This document shows positions 1 through 5,649 of a stretch of DNA of 16,856 nt, piece after piece. The stretch spans positions 1 to 16,856 of the forward strand of contig JAUVFY010000011.1 of assembly GCA_030594025.1 (NCBI GenBank), read 5' to 3'. The position numbers and the translations under genes were made by a program. Each line of letters opens with the position of its first letter. Within the stretch, counting starts at the first letter, position 1. The notes beneath the pieces were generated by a model. That model worked only from the letters and a program-made list of their open reading frames with translations, was not told the DNA's origin and ran no database searches. The stretch is from Deltaproteobacteria bacterium. GTDB taxonomy: Bacteria; Desulfobacterota; GWC2-55-46; JAUVFY01.

Positions 1-1170
1 GTTATGGTCATGCACACGGTCTCCGAGCTCCTCGAAAAATACATCCTCGCTGCCCGGCGTTACAGGCCCAGGGAGGTGGTGGAGGAGTTCTCAAGGGTAA
101 TCCACAAGGAGCTTGACCTTTCCATCGAGGGGGCCAATATAACCACCTTCCAGAGGATATTCAAGGATGACCCGGACGTCCAGATCCCGGATGTTTACTG
201 GGACCTCACGACTACCGAGGTCCTCACCATGGAGCGCATAAGCGGGATCCCCATCGACGAAGTGGAGAAGCTCAAAAAGAAGGGGCACAACGTTAACGAG
301 GTCGCTGTAAGGGCCTTGAAGTCGTTCTTCAAGCAGGTCTTTGACTACGGTGTTTTTCACGCGGACCAGCATCCGGGTAACATATTCGTAAGGGACGACG
401 GGGTAATAATCTATCTGGACTTCGGCATAGTCGGAAGATTAGACAAGGCGTCAAGGACCTTCATTGCAAACATGCTCTATCACCTCGTAAAAAGGGACTA
501 TTACAGGATGGCCCTTCTCCATAAGCAGCTGGGGCTCGTCTCAAAGGACGTTGACCTCCACGAGTTCGAGGACGCGCTACGCGACATAGCCGAGCCGGTC
601 TTCGGAAAGACCCTCGAGCAGATTAACATCTCCACGCTGTTGATGAAGCTCATACGCGCGGCCCGGCGTTACCAGATGAAGATACAGCCCAATCTGCTCC
701 TGCTCCAGAAAACAATGGTCGTCGTAGAGGGCGTGGGCAGACAACTCTACCCGGGGATAAACATGTGGGAGGTGGCGAAACCGCTCATATATAAATGGAT
801 GATTAAAGAAAGGTTCTCCCCCAGGGCCGTTTATGAAAGGGGCAGGGAATACACCGGTGAGCTCGCAGAGACCGTCATAAACCTTCCCGGCCAGATGCAC
901 ACGCTCCTGGGAAGGGCAGTAGGAGACGAGCTCAAGATAGGCTTCGTACACCACAGGCTCGATACCGTCACCGATGAACTCTACAATGCCGGAAAAAGAA
1001 TATCGACCGGGATTGTCGTTGCTGCGCTCGTTGTGGGCTCTTCGATAGTGGGTGTCTTTTCCGGAGCCGACGCCTCACGGCTCTTCGGGCTGCCCACGCT
1101 GAGTACCGTGGGTTTCGCCCTCGCGGTTTTTCTCGGCCTGAGGCTTTTTACAGGCGCCGGCAAAAGATAG
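1..1170 (+). CDS. ubiB: UbiB/ABC1-ADCK family kinase-like protein (3' part; 5' end outside window)
   Basis: The reading frame is open to the left edge, so the real start lies upstream; about 388 residues are visible against roughly 500-560 for the family. The missing part should contain the KxGQ motif and the ATP-binding Ala-rich loop. Counting from the Met at position 4, the catalytic-loop motif HADQHPGN is at 119-126 and the metal-binding LDFG at 138-141, both diagnostic of the ABC1/ADCK/UbiB atypical kinase family. Two hydrophobic segments near the C-terminus (about 336-352 and 366-382) match the usual C-terminal membrane anchor. UbiB proteins are ATPases needed for quinone biosynthesis, probably by helping lipid intermediates leave the membrane. 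The ubiE and ubiT-like genes downstream support a quinone role. The family also has non-quinone members, so the function is inferred from family and context. Confidence 0.9.
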   Translation, partial: VMVMHTVSELLEKYILAARRYRPREVVEEFSRVIHKELDLSIEGANITTFQRIFKDDPDVQIPDVYWDLTTTEVLTMERISGIPIDEVEKLKKKGHNVNEVAVRALKSFFKQVFDYGVFHADQHPGNIFVRDDGVIIYLDFGIVGRLDKASRTFIANMLYHLVKRDYYRMALLHKQLGLVSKDVDLHEFEDALRDIAEPVFGKTLEQINISTLLMKLIRAARRYQMKIQPNLLLLQKTMVVVEGVGRQLYPGINMWEVAKPLIYKWMIKERFSPRAVYERGREYTGELAETVINLPGQMHTLLGRAVGDELKIGFVHHRLDTVTDELYNAGKRISTGIVVAALVVGSSIVGVFSGADASRLFGLPTLSTVGFALAVFLGLRLFTGAGKR

Positions 1171-1179
1171 GTCGCTACG

Positions 1180-1337
1180 GTCACTGAGTGACGGGAACGC
1201 AGGGCAGCCAAGAAAAGATAGCCATCTTTGAGTCGATTATGAAGGAAGAGAAAAAAAGTCACTGCGTGACAGCAATTCGGCCAGTGAAGGAGACTACTGT
1301 AATCCAAGTGCCAAGTTATGAAGGAAGATAAGAAAAC
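1180..1337 (+). repeat. Imperfect tandem duplication (78-79 bp unit) covering the ubiE leader and start
   Basis: Two units lie head to tail. Each starts with a 13-bp palindrome (GTCACTGAGTGAC at 1180-1192, GTCACTGCGTGAC at 1258-1270). About 46 bases later each has the 13-mer TTATGAAGGAAGA (from 1237 and from 1316), followed by a similar A-rich stretch. The palindrome-to-ATG distance is 59 bp in unit 1 and 60 bp in unit 2. The middle of the unit is diverged. The second ATG (1318) is the ubiE start; the first (1239) opens a 30-codon frame ending at 1331, just inside ubiE and in another frame. The two N-termini still resemble each other (MKEEKKS versus MKEDKKT). Confidence 0.65.
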
Positions 1338-2067
1338 ATGCTTCGGCAATAGGCTCATACCCGAGGAGGAAAAAGAGGGAAAAGTAAGGGAGCTCTTTAC
1401 CTCGGTTGCGACGAAGTACGACCTGATGAACGACCTCATGAGTTTCGGCACTCACAGGTTCTGGAAGAGGTTCGTGGCCTCGAAGACCGAGCTCAGCCCG
1501 GGCCAGAGGGTTCTCGATGTCGCCGGAGGCACGGCCGACCTGGCCATACTCATGGCCGCACGGGTCGGCCCGGACGGTAAAGTCGTCGTATACGACATAA
1601 ACCGCGATATGCTTGAGCTCGGCCGCGATAAATGCATTGACAGGGGGTTCGTTAAAAATATGGGCTACGTGCAGGGCGATGCCGAAGTGCTCCCCTTTTA
1701 CGACAACACCTTCCACTGCGCGACCATAGGGTTCGGCTTAAGGAACGTAACACACCTTGATACGGCGCTGGCGGAGATGAAAAGGGTGGTAAAGTCTGGC
1801 GGGAGGGTCATGTGTCTTGATTTCTCGCACCCGACGAATAGATTCTTCGGCAGAGTCTACGACCTTTACTCCAAGAACGTAATCCCCAGGATAGGCGCGT
1901 TGGTCGCCGGAAACCGGGAGGCCTACGTTTACCTTCACGAGTCTATAAGGAAGTTCCCGGACCAGGAGAAGTTAAAGTCCATGATGGAAAATGCAGGGCT
2001 ATCTAACGTAAGGTACCATAACATCTTTAACGGCATAGCTGCCCTGCATATAGGGGAAAAGATATAA
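1318..2067 (+). CDS. ubiE: Demethylmenaquinone/2-polyprenyl-benzoquinol C-methyltransferase (UbiE/MenG)
   Basis: This class I SAM-dependent methyltransferase performs the ring C-methylation in menaquinone and ubiquinone synthesis. Its 249 residues match the family. Visible signatures are the N-terminal VATKYDLMNDLMSFGTHRFW (about 30-49), the SAM-binding LDVAGGTADLA (66-76; the usual GTGD reads GTAD), the acidic YDINRDML (92-99), the family motif GFGLRNVT (138-145), and RVVKSGGRVMCLDFS (156-170). An in-frame stop (TAA at 1300-1302) lies upstream with no other start between, so ATG 1318 is the first possible start. No good Shine-Dalgarno precedes it. Its leader contains the tandem duplication described separately. 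Whether the substrate is demethylmenaquinone, a ubiquinone precursor or both cannot be read from the sequence. Confidence 0.95.
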   Translation: MKEDKKTCFGNRLIPEEEKEGKVRELFTSVATKYDLMNDLMSFGTHRFWKRFVASKTELSPGQRVLDVAGGTADLAILMAARVGPDGKVVVYDINRDMLELGRDKCIDRGFVKNMGYVQGDAEVLPFYDNTFHCATIGFGLRNVTHLDTALAEMKRVVKSGGRVMCLDFSHPTNRFFGRVYDLYSKNVIPRIGALVAGNREAYVYLHESIRKFPDQEKLKSMMENAGLSNVRYHNIFNGIAALHIGEKI

Positions 2068-2150
2068 GAACGTGGCTGGAGGGCTCTCCAAAAAGCTTAA
2101 AAGTCAGAGTAGAAAATCCTCCAAGACCTTTTAAGAGGAAAAACAGAATA

Positions 2151-2615
2151 ATGAACGAAGAGCTCCCGAAAAAGCATGAAGAAAGCGTCATTGACGCCGT
2201 CATTGGCGCCGTCTATGACGCCGTCGGTTACGCCGTATATGGGGCATTGAGGCTCCCACTGAGGCTTATGCCGCTCTGGATGGAGGCCATCGGGGCCGGG
2301 GTGTTCATGGCCACGATCGTTCAAGGCCACCCGAGGTTCAAAGAGCGCCTGAAGGAGGTCGCGGGCAAGGTCTTTTTATTTGAGGCAAGGGATATAGAAA
2401 AAAGTTTCTACCTCAAAATAAAAGAGGACGAAATAAAGATTTTACCCTACATGACGTGCGAGCCGGACGTGGTCATGAGGGGTGAGGCACGGGTGCTCGT
2501 GGACCTTCTCATGGGCCGTGAGGACCCGGACACGGTGTTTTTCACGAGGAGACTCGAGATAAACGGCGACACGGCCGCGGCGATACTCTTCAAGAACATC
2601 CTTGCAGACCTTTAG
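2151..2615 (+). CDS. ubiT: UbiT-like SCP2 sterol-carrier domain protein (quinone synthesis accessory factor)
   Basis: A 154-residue protein whose C-terminal two thirds fit an SCP2 lipid-binding domain. The block DPDTVFFTRRLEINGDTAAA (about 124-143) closely resembles the DPDTLFFQRRLVIEGDTE region of E. coli UbiT/YhbT as I recall it, and the ARDIEKSFYL segment matches its RDI..F region. UbiT binds isoprenoid lipids and works with UbiU/UbiV in oxygen-independent ubiquinone synthesis; no ubiU or ubiV gene is visible here. The gene lies 83 bp after ubiE and 24-30 bp before the signal peptidase-like gene, all on one strand. The N-terminus (residues 11-33) is a run of four-residue xAVx units encoded by 12-bp DNA repeats, outside the SCP2 domain. 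A generic SCP2 lipid carrier acting on menaquinone intermediates is the main alternative. Confidence 0.75.
   Translation: MNEELPKKHEESVIDAVIGAVYDAVGYAVYGALRLPLRLMPLWMEAIGAGVFMATIVQGHPRFKERLKEVAGKVFLFEARDIEKSFYLKIKEDEIKILPYMTCEPDVVMRGEARVLVDLLMGREDPDTVFFTRRLEINGDTAAAILFKNILADL
2193..2240 (+). repeat. 12-bp tandem repeat inside the ubiT-like gene (4 units)
   Basis: Four consecutive 12-bp units start at 2193, 2205, 2217 and 2229, sharing the core ACGCCGT or GCGCCGT. A diverged fifth unit precedes them at 2181-2192. They encode DAVI, GAVY, DAVG and YAVY, preceded by ESVI, in the N-terminal helix region. Confidence 0.7.
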
Positions 2616-2645
2616 GTAAAACCTTTCCAGCTCTTTCAATTGAAA

Positions 2646-3482
2646 ATGGTAAAACGCCGGTCACCTTTCATTTCGGTCTTGTCCAATATAGCCAGCATGG
2701 GCCTGGGGCACCTGTATTGCGGCCGCCCGGTGCGCGGGATACTCTTCTGTGCATTGGTCGTGGCAAGCGCATTAAGTGCAGCAGTCTTCTATCAACTTAC
2801 CTATAAGTTCGGGATTTTAACCGCATTTTTCCTGGGAAGCGTTCTAATTTTCATCTCAGCCCTGGCGGATGTGTTTATCATTGCAAAACACTCCAAGGAT
2901 TATAAACGGAAATGGTTCAACAGGTGGTACTGGTATCTTCTCTATTACGCATGCTTTCTTTTTCTTGTTTCTATCGTTTCCGAAAATATTCAGGAAAACT
3001 TTATTAGAGCTTATAAGACGCCCTCTTCTGCAATGGAGCCGACCTTACAGATCGGTGACTATTATATTGTTGACCGAAGAATCTACAAGAACCATGAGCC
3101 TTCACGGGGAGATGTTGTTGTCTTCGCCTTCCCTAAGGATACGAGCATGTTATTCTTTAAGAGGATCGTCGGCCTGCCGGGGGATACTATAGAAATCAAG
3201 AAAAAAATCCTTTACGTGAACGACAGGAAGGTAAACGAGCCTTATGTAAAATATATTGATGACGAAACCGGTGAAATTAAACCCAAAGACGATTTCGGTC
3301 CGGCTACGGTACCCCCTGACAGTTTCTTTACACTCGGGGATAACCGGAACCGGAGTTTTGACAGCCGCTATTGGGGCTTCGTATCACGGGAGCATCTTAG
3401 GGGAAAGGCGTTGCACGTTTACTTTTCCAGGGACGTGGAAGGAACGATACACTGGGATAGGATCGGGTATAAGATCGAATAA
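2646..3482 (+). CDS. lepB: Signal peptidase I-like membrane protein with atypical nucleophile site
   Basis: The C-terminal half is a type I signal peptidase (S26) fold. It has box B-like PSSAMEPTLQIGDYYIVDRR (126-145), the general-base lysine in FFKRIVGLPGD (Lys172), and box E-like GDNRNRSFDSRYWGFV (231-246). In the family the nucleophile is the Ser just before Met (PSxSM); here that residue is Ala129 (GCA at 3030-3032) and the nearest Ser is one position earlier. An extra N-terminal membrane domain of about 100 residues begins with a GLGHLYCGRPVRGI motif and has several hydrophobic segments before the usual anchor. The family cleaves signal peptides on the outer face of the inner membrane; activity here is uncertain. 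ATG 2646 is preferred over TTG 2640; neither has a clear Shine-Dalgarno. The gene is visibly more AT-rich than its neighbours. Confidence 0.85.
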   Translation: MVKRRSPFISVLSNIASMGLGHLYCGRPVRGILFCALVVASALSAAVFYQLTYKFGILTAFFLGSVLIFISALADVFIIAKHSKDYKRKWFNRWYWYLLYYACFLFLVSIVSENIQENFIRAYKTPSSAMEPTLQIGDYYIVDRRIYKNHEPSRGDVVVFAFPKDTSMLFFKRIVGLPGDTIEIKKKILYVNDRKVNEPYVKYIDDETGEIKPKDDFGPATVPPDSFFTLGDNRNRSFDSRYWGFVSREHLRGKALHVYFSRDVEGTIHWDRIGYKIE

Positions 3483-3490
3483 AGGGGGGA

Positions 3491-3961
3491 TTACTCGAAG
3501 ACTATCTCTTTTATGTACTTGGCGGGTATCCTGTAGGTGCCGAACTCCGTAGTACCGAAGAACCTCTGTTCCGAATCGACGGTCACCGCAACGACATGGC
3601 CGTCCCTCAAGGTTATCTGAAAGTCCGCCTCATCGTCCTTTACCTCGCCCACGCGGGCCACCTTTTTTACCTTCTCGAAGGCGATCGTAATTATCGCTTT
3701 GCCGCGCGTGGCCCTGAAAAAGGTCTCCCCCTCCCAGCTCACATTCGTGCACTTTGTGGATATGTCCTGGTCGTCTATTACGGTGGCCCTGAAATCAATC
3801 TCCGGCACGGGTACTTCCATCCCGGGCCTCATACCCATCCCTGAAAGAAAAGGCCATATGAGGAGGAAGAAAAAAACCACCGGCAGAACCGTGTTTTTTC
3901 TTTCTTTCTTGCAGGCTTTAAGGGCTTGATTCCCGATATGTGAGGAGAGTATCCTCTTCAT
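3491..3961 (-). CDS. Uncharacterised secreted or membrane-anchored protein
   Basis: I do not recognise this 156-residue protein. The N-terminus is basic (MKRILSSHIGNQALKACKKERK), followed by one hydrophobic segment (about 25-44), which fits a signal anchor or signal peptide. The rest looks beta-rich and polar, with one Cys, and ends in a repeated-strand pattern (RFFGTTEFGTYRIPAKYIKE). The start at 3961 is supported by a GGAGG seven bases upstream and by a strand-matched sigma-70-like promoter at 3990-4017. Its stop lies 8 bp from the end of the convergent signal peptidase-like gene. The size and single anchor suggest a small envelope protein facing the periplasm; any function would be a guess. 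Confidence 0.7.
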   Translation of the reverse strand: MKRILSSHIGNQALKACKKERKNTVLPVVFFFLLIWPFLSGMGMRPGMEVPVPEIDFRATVIDDQDISTKCTNVSWEGETFFRATRGKAIITIAFEKVKKVARVGEVKDDEADFQITLRDGHVVAVTVDSEQRFFGTTEFGTYRIPAKYIKEIVFE

Positions 3962-3989
3962 CTGGCAACCTCCGACAACATTAAAGCAG

Positions 3990-4017
3990 ATTATGGCAGG
4001 ACGAGGTAAAATGTCAA
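3990..4017 (-). promoter_or_regulatory. Sigma-70-type promoter for the uncharacterised - strand gene
   Basis: Read on the - strand: a perfect -35 TTGACA (plus-strand 4012-4017), a 16-bp spacer and a -10 CATAAT (3990-3995, 5 of 6 consensus). Transcription would start near 3983, giving a leader of about 22 nt that contains the GGAGG ribosome-binding site. Confidence 0.6.
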
Positions 4018-4073
4018 GGGATTATCATGACCGACGGGTTAAAACGGGAGCGGAAAAACCCCTAAGGCGGCTG

Positions 4074-4102
4074 TTGACAAAAGGGGGCCTTTCCAATATA
4101 CT
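4074..4102 (+). promoter_or_regulatory. Near-consensus sigma-70 promoter for the DUF2007-cobB-yjbQ-rsmD-coaD-aspC run
   Basis: Perfect -35 TTGACA (4074-4079), 17-bp spacer, and -10 TATACT (4097-4102, 5 of 6). The predicted start point is about 4109-4111, only a few bases before ATG 4113. This makes the upstream in-frame ATGs at 3993 and 4011 unlikely starts. Confidence 0.7.
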
Positions 4103-4112
4103 CAAAAAATTC

Positions 4113-4373
4113 ATGGCTACCATAATACGCTACATAGATTTATACTTCGTATACGACGAGCTCGATGCGAAGGTAATAAAAAACCTCCTCGAGGATTACC
4201 AGATAGAGTGCGCGTTGAGGCAGACCGATGTCTTTAAGGACCCTGTAACCGAGGAAGTTCACTCCCAGAACATGGTATCGGTCGAGGAGGACAAGCTCGA
4301 CAGCGCACAGCAGATAATAAAAGACGCCATACAGAGGGGCGTAATATCGCAAAAGGGGGGCTTCACGCAGTAG
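4113..4373 (+). CDS. Small DUF2007-like protein (putative signal-transducing domain)
   Basis: An 86-residue soluble protein starting MATIIRYIDLYFVYDELDAK. The pattern of a short beta strand, then a helix with 'DELDAKVIKNLLEDYQIECALRQTD', then 'VSVEEDKLDSAQQIIKDA' resembles DUF2007, a small ferredoxin-like fold often annotated as a putative prokaryotic signal-transducing protein. The biochemical role is unknown. The frame can be extended to ATG 4011 or 3993, but the added 34-40 residues are very basic and the DNA there contains promoters in both directions. No Shine-Dalgarno precedes ATG 4113, which fits a leaderless transcript. The cobB gene follows after 29 bp. The family call rests on pattern resemblance only. 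Confidence 0.65.
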   Translation: MATIIRYIDLYFVYDELDAKVIKNLLEDYQIECALRQTDVFKDPVTEEVHSQNMVSVEEDKLDSAQQIIKDAIQRGVISQKGGFTQ

Positions 4374-4402
4374 CCGCCTGCATCAGCTACAAAATTTGCA
4401 AG

Positions 4403-5116
4403 ATGCCTGCCACTGACGTGATTAAAAAAAGGCTCATCGCCTCGAGCTTCCCGGTTGTTCTCACAGGCGCAGGCATCTCGGCCGAGAGCGGGGTCCCCAC
4501 CTTCAGGGGTGCCGAGGGGCTGTGGAGGAACTTCAGGGCCGAGGATCTGGCCACCCCGGGGGCCTTCGAGAGGAACCCGGCGCTTGTATGGGAGTGGTAC
4601 AACTGGAGGAGGGAAAAGATCTCGGGGCTTAAACCGAACCCCGCCCACTACGCCCTTGCGGAGCTCGGAAAAAGGTTCGCCGACTTTACGGTAATAACCC
4701 AGAACGTGGACGGCCTGCACACCTTTGCGGGCAGTAAAGACGTCCTGGAACTCCACGGGAACATATGGCGTGTAAGGTGCGTGGGGTGCGCCGCGGTCTC
4801 CGAGAACAGGCAGGTCCCCATAGAGATACCTCCGAGATGCAGCTGTGGAGCTCTTCTGAGGCCCGACATCGTATGGTTCGGGGAGCCCCTGCCCGTTGGG
4901 GTCATCGAAAGGGCCTTCAAGGCCCTCGAACGTACGGACTTCGTTCTTGTGGTGGGGACCTCGGGTATCGTCGAGCCCGCGGCGTCATTCGCAGCCACGG
5001 CGAAGTCTAACGGGGCGTTCCTCGTTGAAATAAACCTTGAAAGAACCCCCCTTTCGGATATCATGGACGTTGTGGCCCTGGGCAAGGCCGGCGAAATTAT
5101 TCCGAAACTGCTTTAA
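4403..5116 (+). CDS. cobB: NAD-dependent protein deacylase, sirtuin (CobB type, class III-like)
   Basis: A 237-residue Sir2-family enzyme that uses NAD+ to remove acyl groups from lysines, giving nicotinamide and O-acyl-ADP-ribose. All core motifs are present: GAGISAESGVPTFRG (22-36), TQNVDGLH (99-106), the catalytic His in ELHGN (His118), and VVGTSG with downstream EP (about 183-190). Zinc ligands would be Cys126 and Cys129 (CVGC) plus Cys146 and Cys148 (CSC). The YNWR segment (Tyr66, Arg69) matches the Tyr-x-x-Arg pair that in SIRT5 and E. coli CobB binds succinyl and malonyl groups, so desuccinylase as well as deacetylase activity is likely. Known targets of CobB include acetyl-CoA synthetase, but no acs or protein acetyltransferase gene lies nearby. 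It appears co-transcribed with the small gene upstream. Confidence 0.93.
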   Translation: MPATDVIKKRLIASSFPVVLTGAGISAESGVPTFRGAEGLWRNFRAEDLATPGAFERNPALVWEWYNWRREKISGLKPNPAHYALAELGKRFADFTVITQNVDGLHTFAGSKDVLELHGNIWRVRCVGCAAVSENRQVPIEIPPRCSCGALLRPDIVWFGEPLPVGVIERAFKALERTDFVLVVGTSGIVEPAASFAATAKSNGAFLVEINLERTPLSDIMDVVALGKAGEIIPKLL

Positions 5117-5170
5117 CCGACGGGCGCAGGATTTTTTACAGAAGATATAAGCGGGATTCAAGGAGGTTTG

Positions 5171-5593
5171 ATGAAGGTCTTTACCAGCGCCATAAGGCTC
5201 AATACCACAAAGAAGACGGAGGAGATAAATATTACCGACCAGGTTGAGGCCGTCCTTTTCGAAAGCGGCGTACAGGAAGGCCTGGCGCTTGTACACACTG
5301 GCCATACCACGGCCTCCGTACACCTGAATAACGCCGACAGCGACCTTGAACAGGACTTCCACGATTTCCTTGATGAACTCATCCCCAACAAGCCCTCTTA
5401 CCGCCATAACAGGGGCGATTACGGGAGGAACGCGGACGCGCACTTCAAGTCCCTTATGGTGGGTAACTGTGTCGCAATCCCGGTGACCAAGGGCAGGGTT
5501 ACGCTGGGACAGTGGCAGGCCATATACTTTTCCGAGTTCGACGGGCCCAGGAAACGCATTATCTCCATCAAGGTCATGGGAACGAAATCATAA
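5171..5593 (+). CDS. yjbQ: YjbQ / UPF0047 family protein (secondary thiamine-phosphate synthase-like)
   Basis: A 140-residue protein with the family's hallmark conserved segments: HTGHTTASVHLNNAD (about 43-57), a middle acidic segment leading to PNKPSYRHNRGDYGRNADAH, and the C-terminal LGQWQAIYFSEFDGPRKR. Members can weakly make thiamine phosphate in vitro, but the physiological role is unsettled. The start is ATG 5171, preceded by an excellent AGGAGG at 5161-5166; an in-frame TTG at 5168 would sit too close to that site. The gene follows cobB by 54 bp and is followed by the G-rich tract before rsmD. Confidence 0.9.
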   Translation: MKVFTSAIRLNTTKKTEEINITDQVEAVLFESGVQEGLALVHTGHTTASVHLNNADSDLEQDFHDFLDELIPNKPSYRHNRGDYGRNADAHFKSLMVGNCVAIPVTKGRVTLGQWQAIYFSEFDGPRKRIISIKVMGTKS

Positions 5594-5602
5594 ATCCCCT
5601 CC

Positions 5603-5637
5603 GGGGGGAGAGAGGGGGGAGAGAGGGGGAAGAGGGG
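5603..5637 (+). other. Potential G-quadruplex (purine-only tract) in front of rsmD
   Basis: On the coding strand four G runs (6, 6, 5 and 4 Gs, at 5603-5608, 5614-5619, 5625-5629 and 5634-5637) are separated by loops of 5, 5 and 4 purines. This satisfies the usual G4 pattern of runs of at least 3 with loops of 1-7. It ends 12 bases before the rsmD ATG, next to its AAAGGA ribosome-binding site. A CCCC run at 5596-5599 could pair with the first G run and compete with the quadruplex. Confidence 0.6.
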
Positions 5638-5649
5638 AGAGAAAGGACC

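Noticed and set aside
2073..2092. Short hairpin (TGGAG/CTCCA) after ubiE as a terminator
   Set aside because: Five-pair stem with A, not T, residues following on the + strand; the downstream gene is probably in the same transcript.
3993..4112. N-terminal extension (40 residues) of the DUF2007-like protein from ATG 3993 or 4011
   Set aside because: The segment contains sigma-70 promoters for both strands, reads as a basic non-conserved peptide, and the recognisable domain begins at Met 4113.
5512..5649. Extended frame upstream of rsmD
   Set aside because: Overlaps yjbQ in another frame and runs through the purine-rich tract; RsmD similarity begins at ATG 5650, which has a ribosome-binding site.
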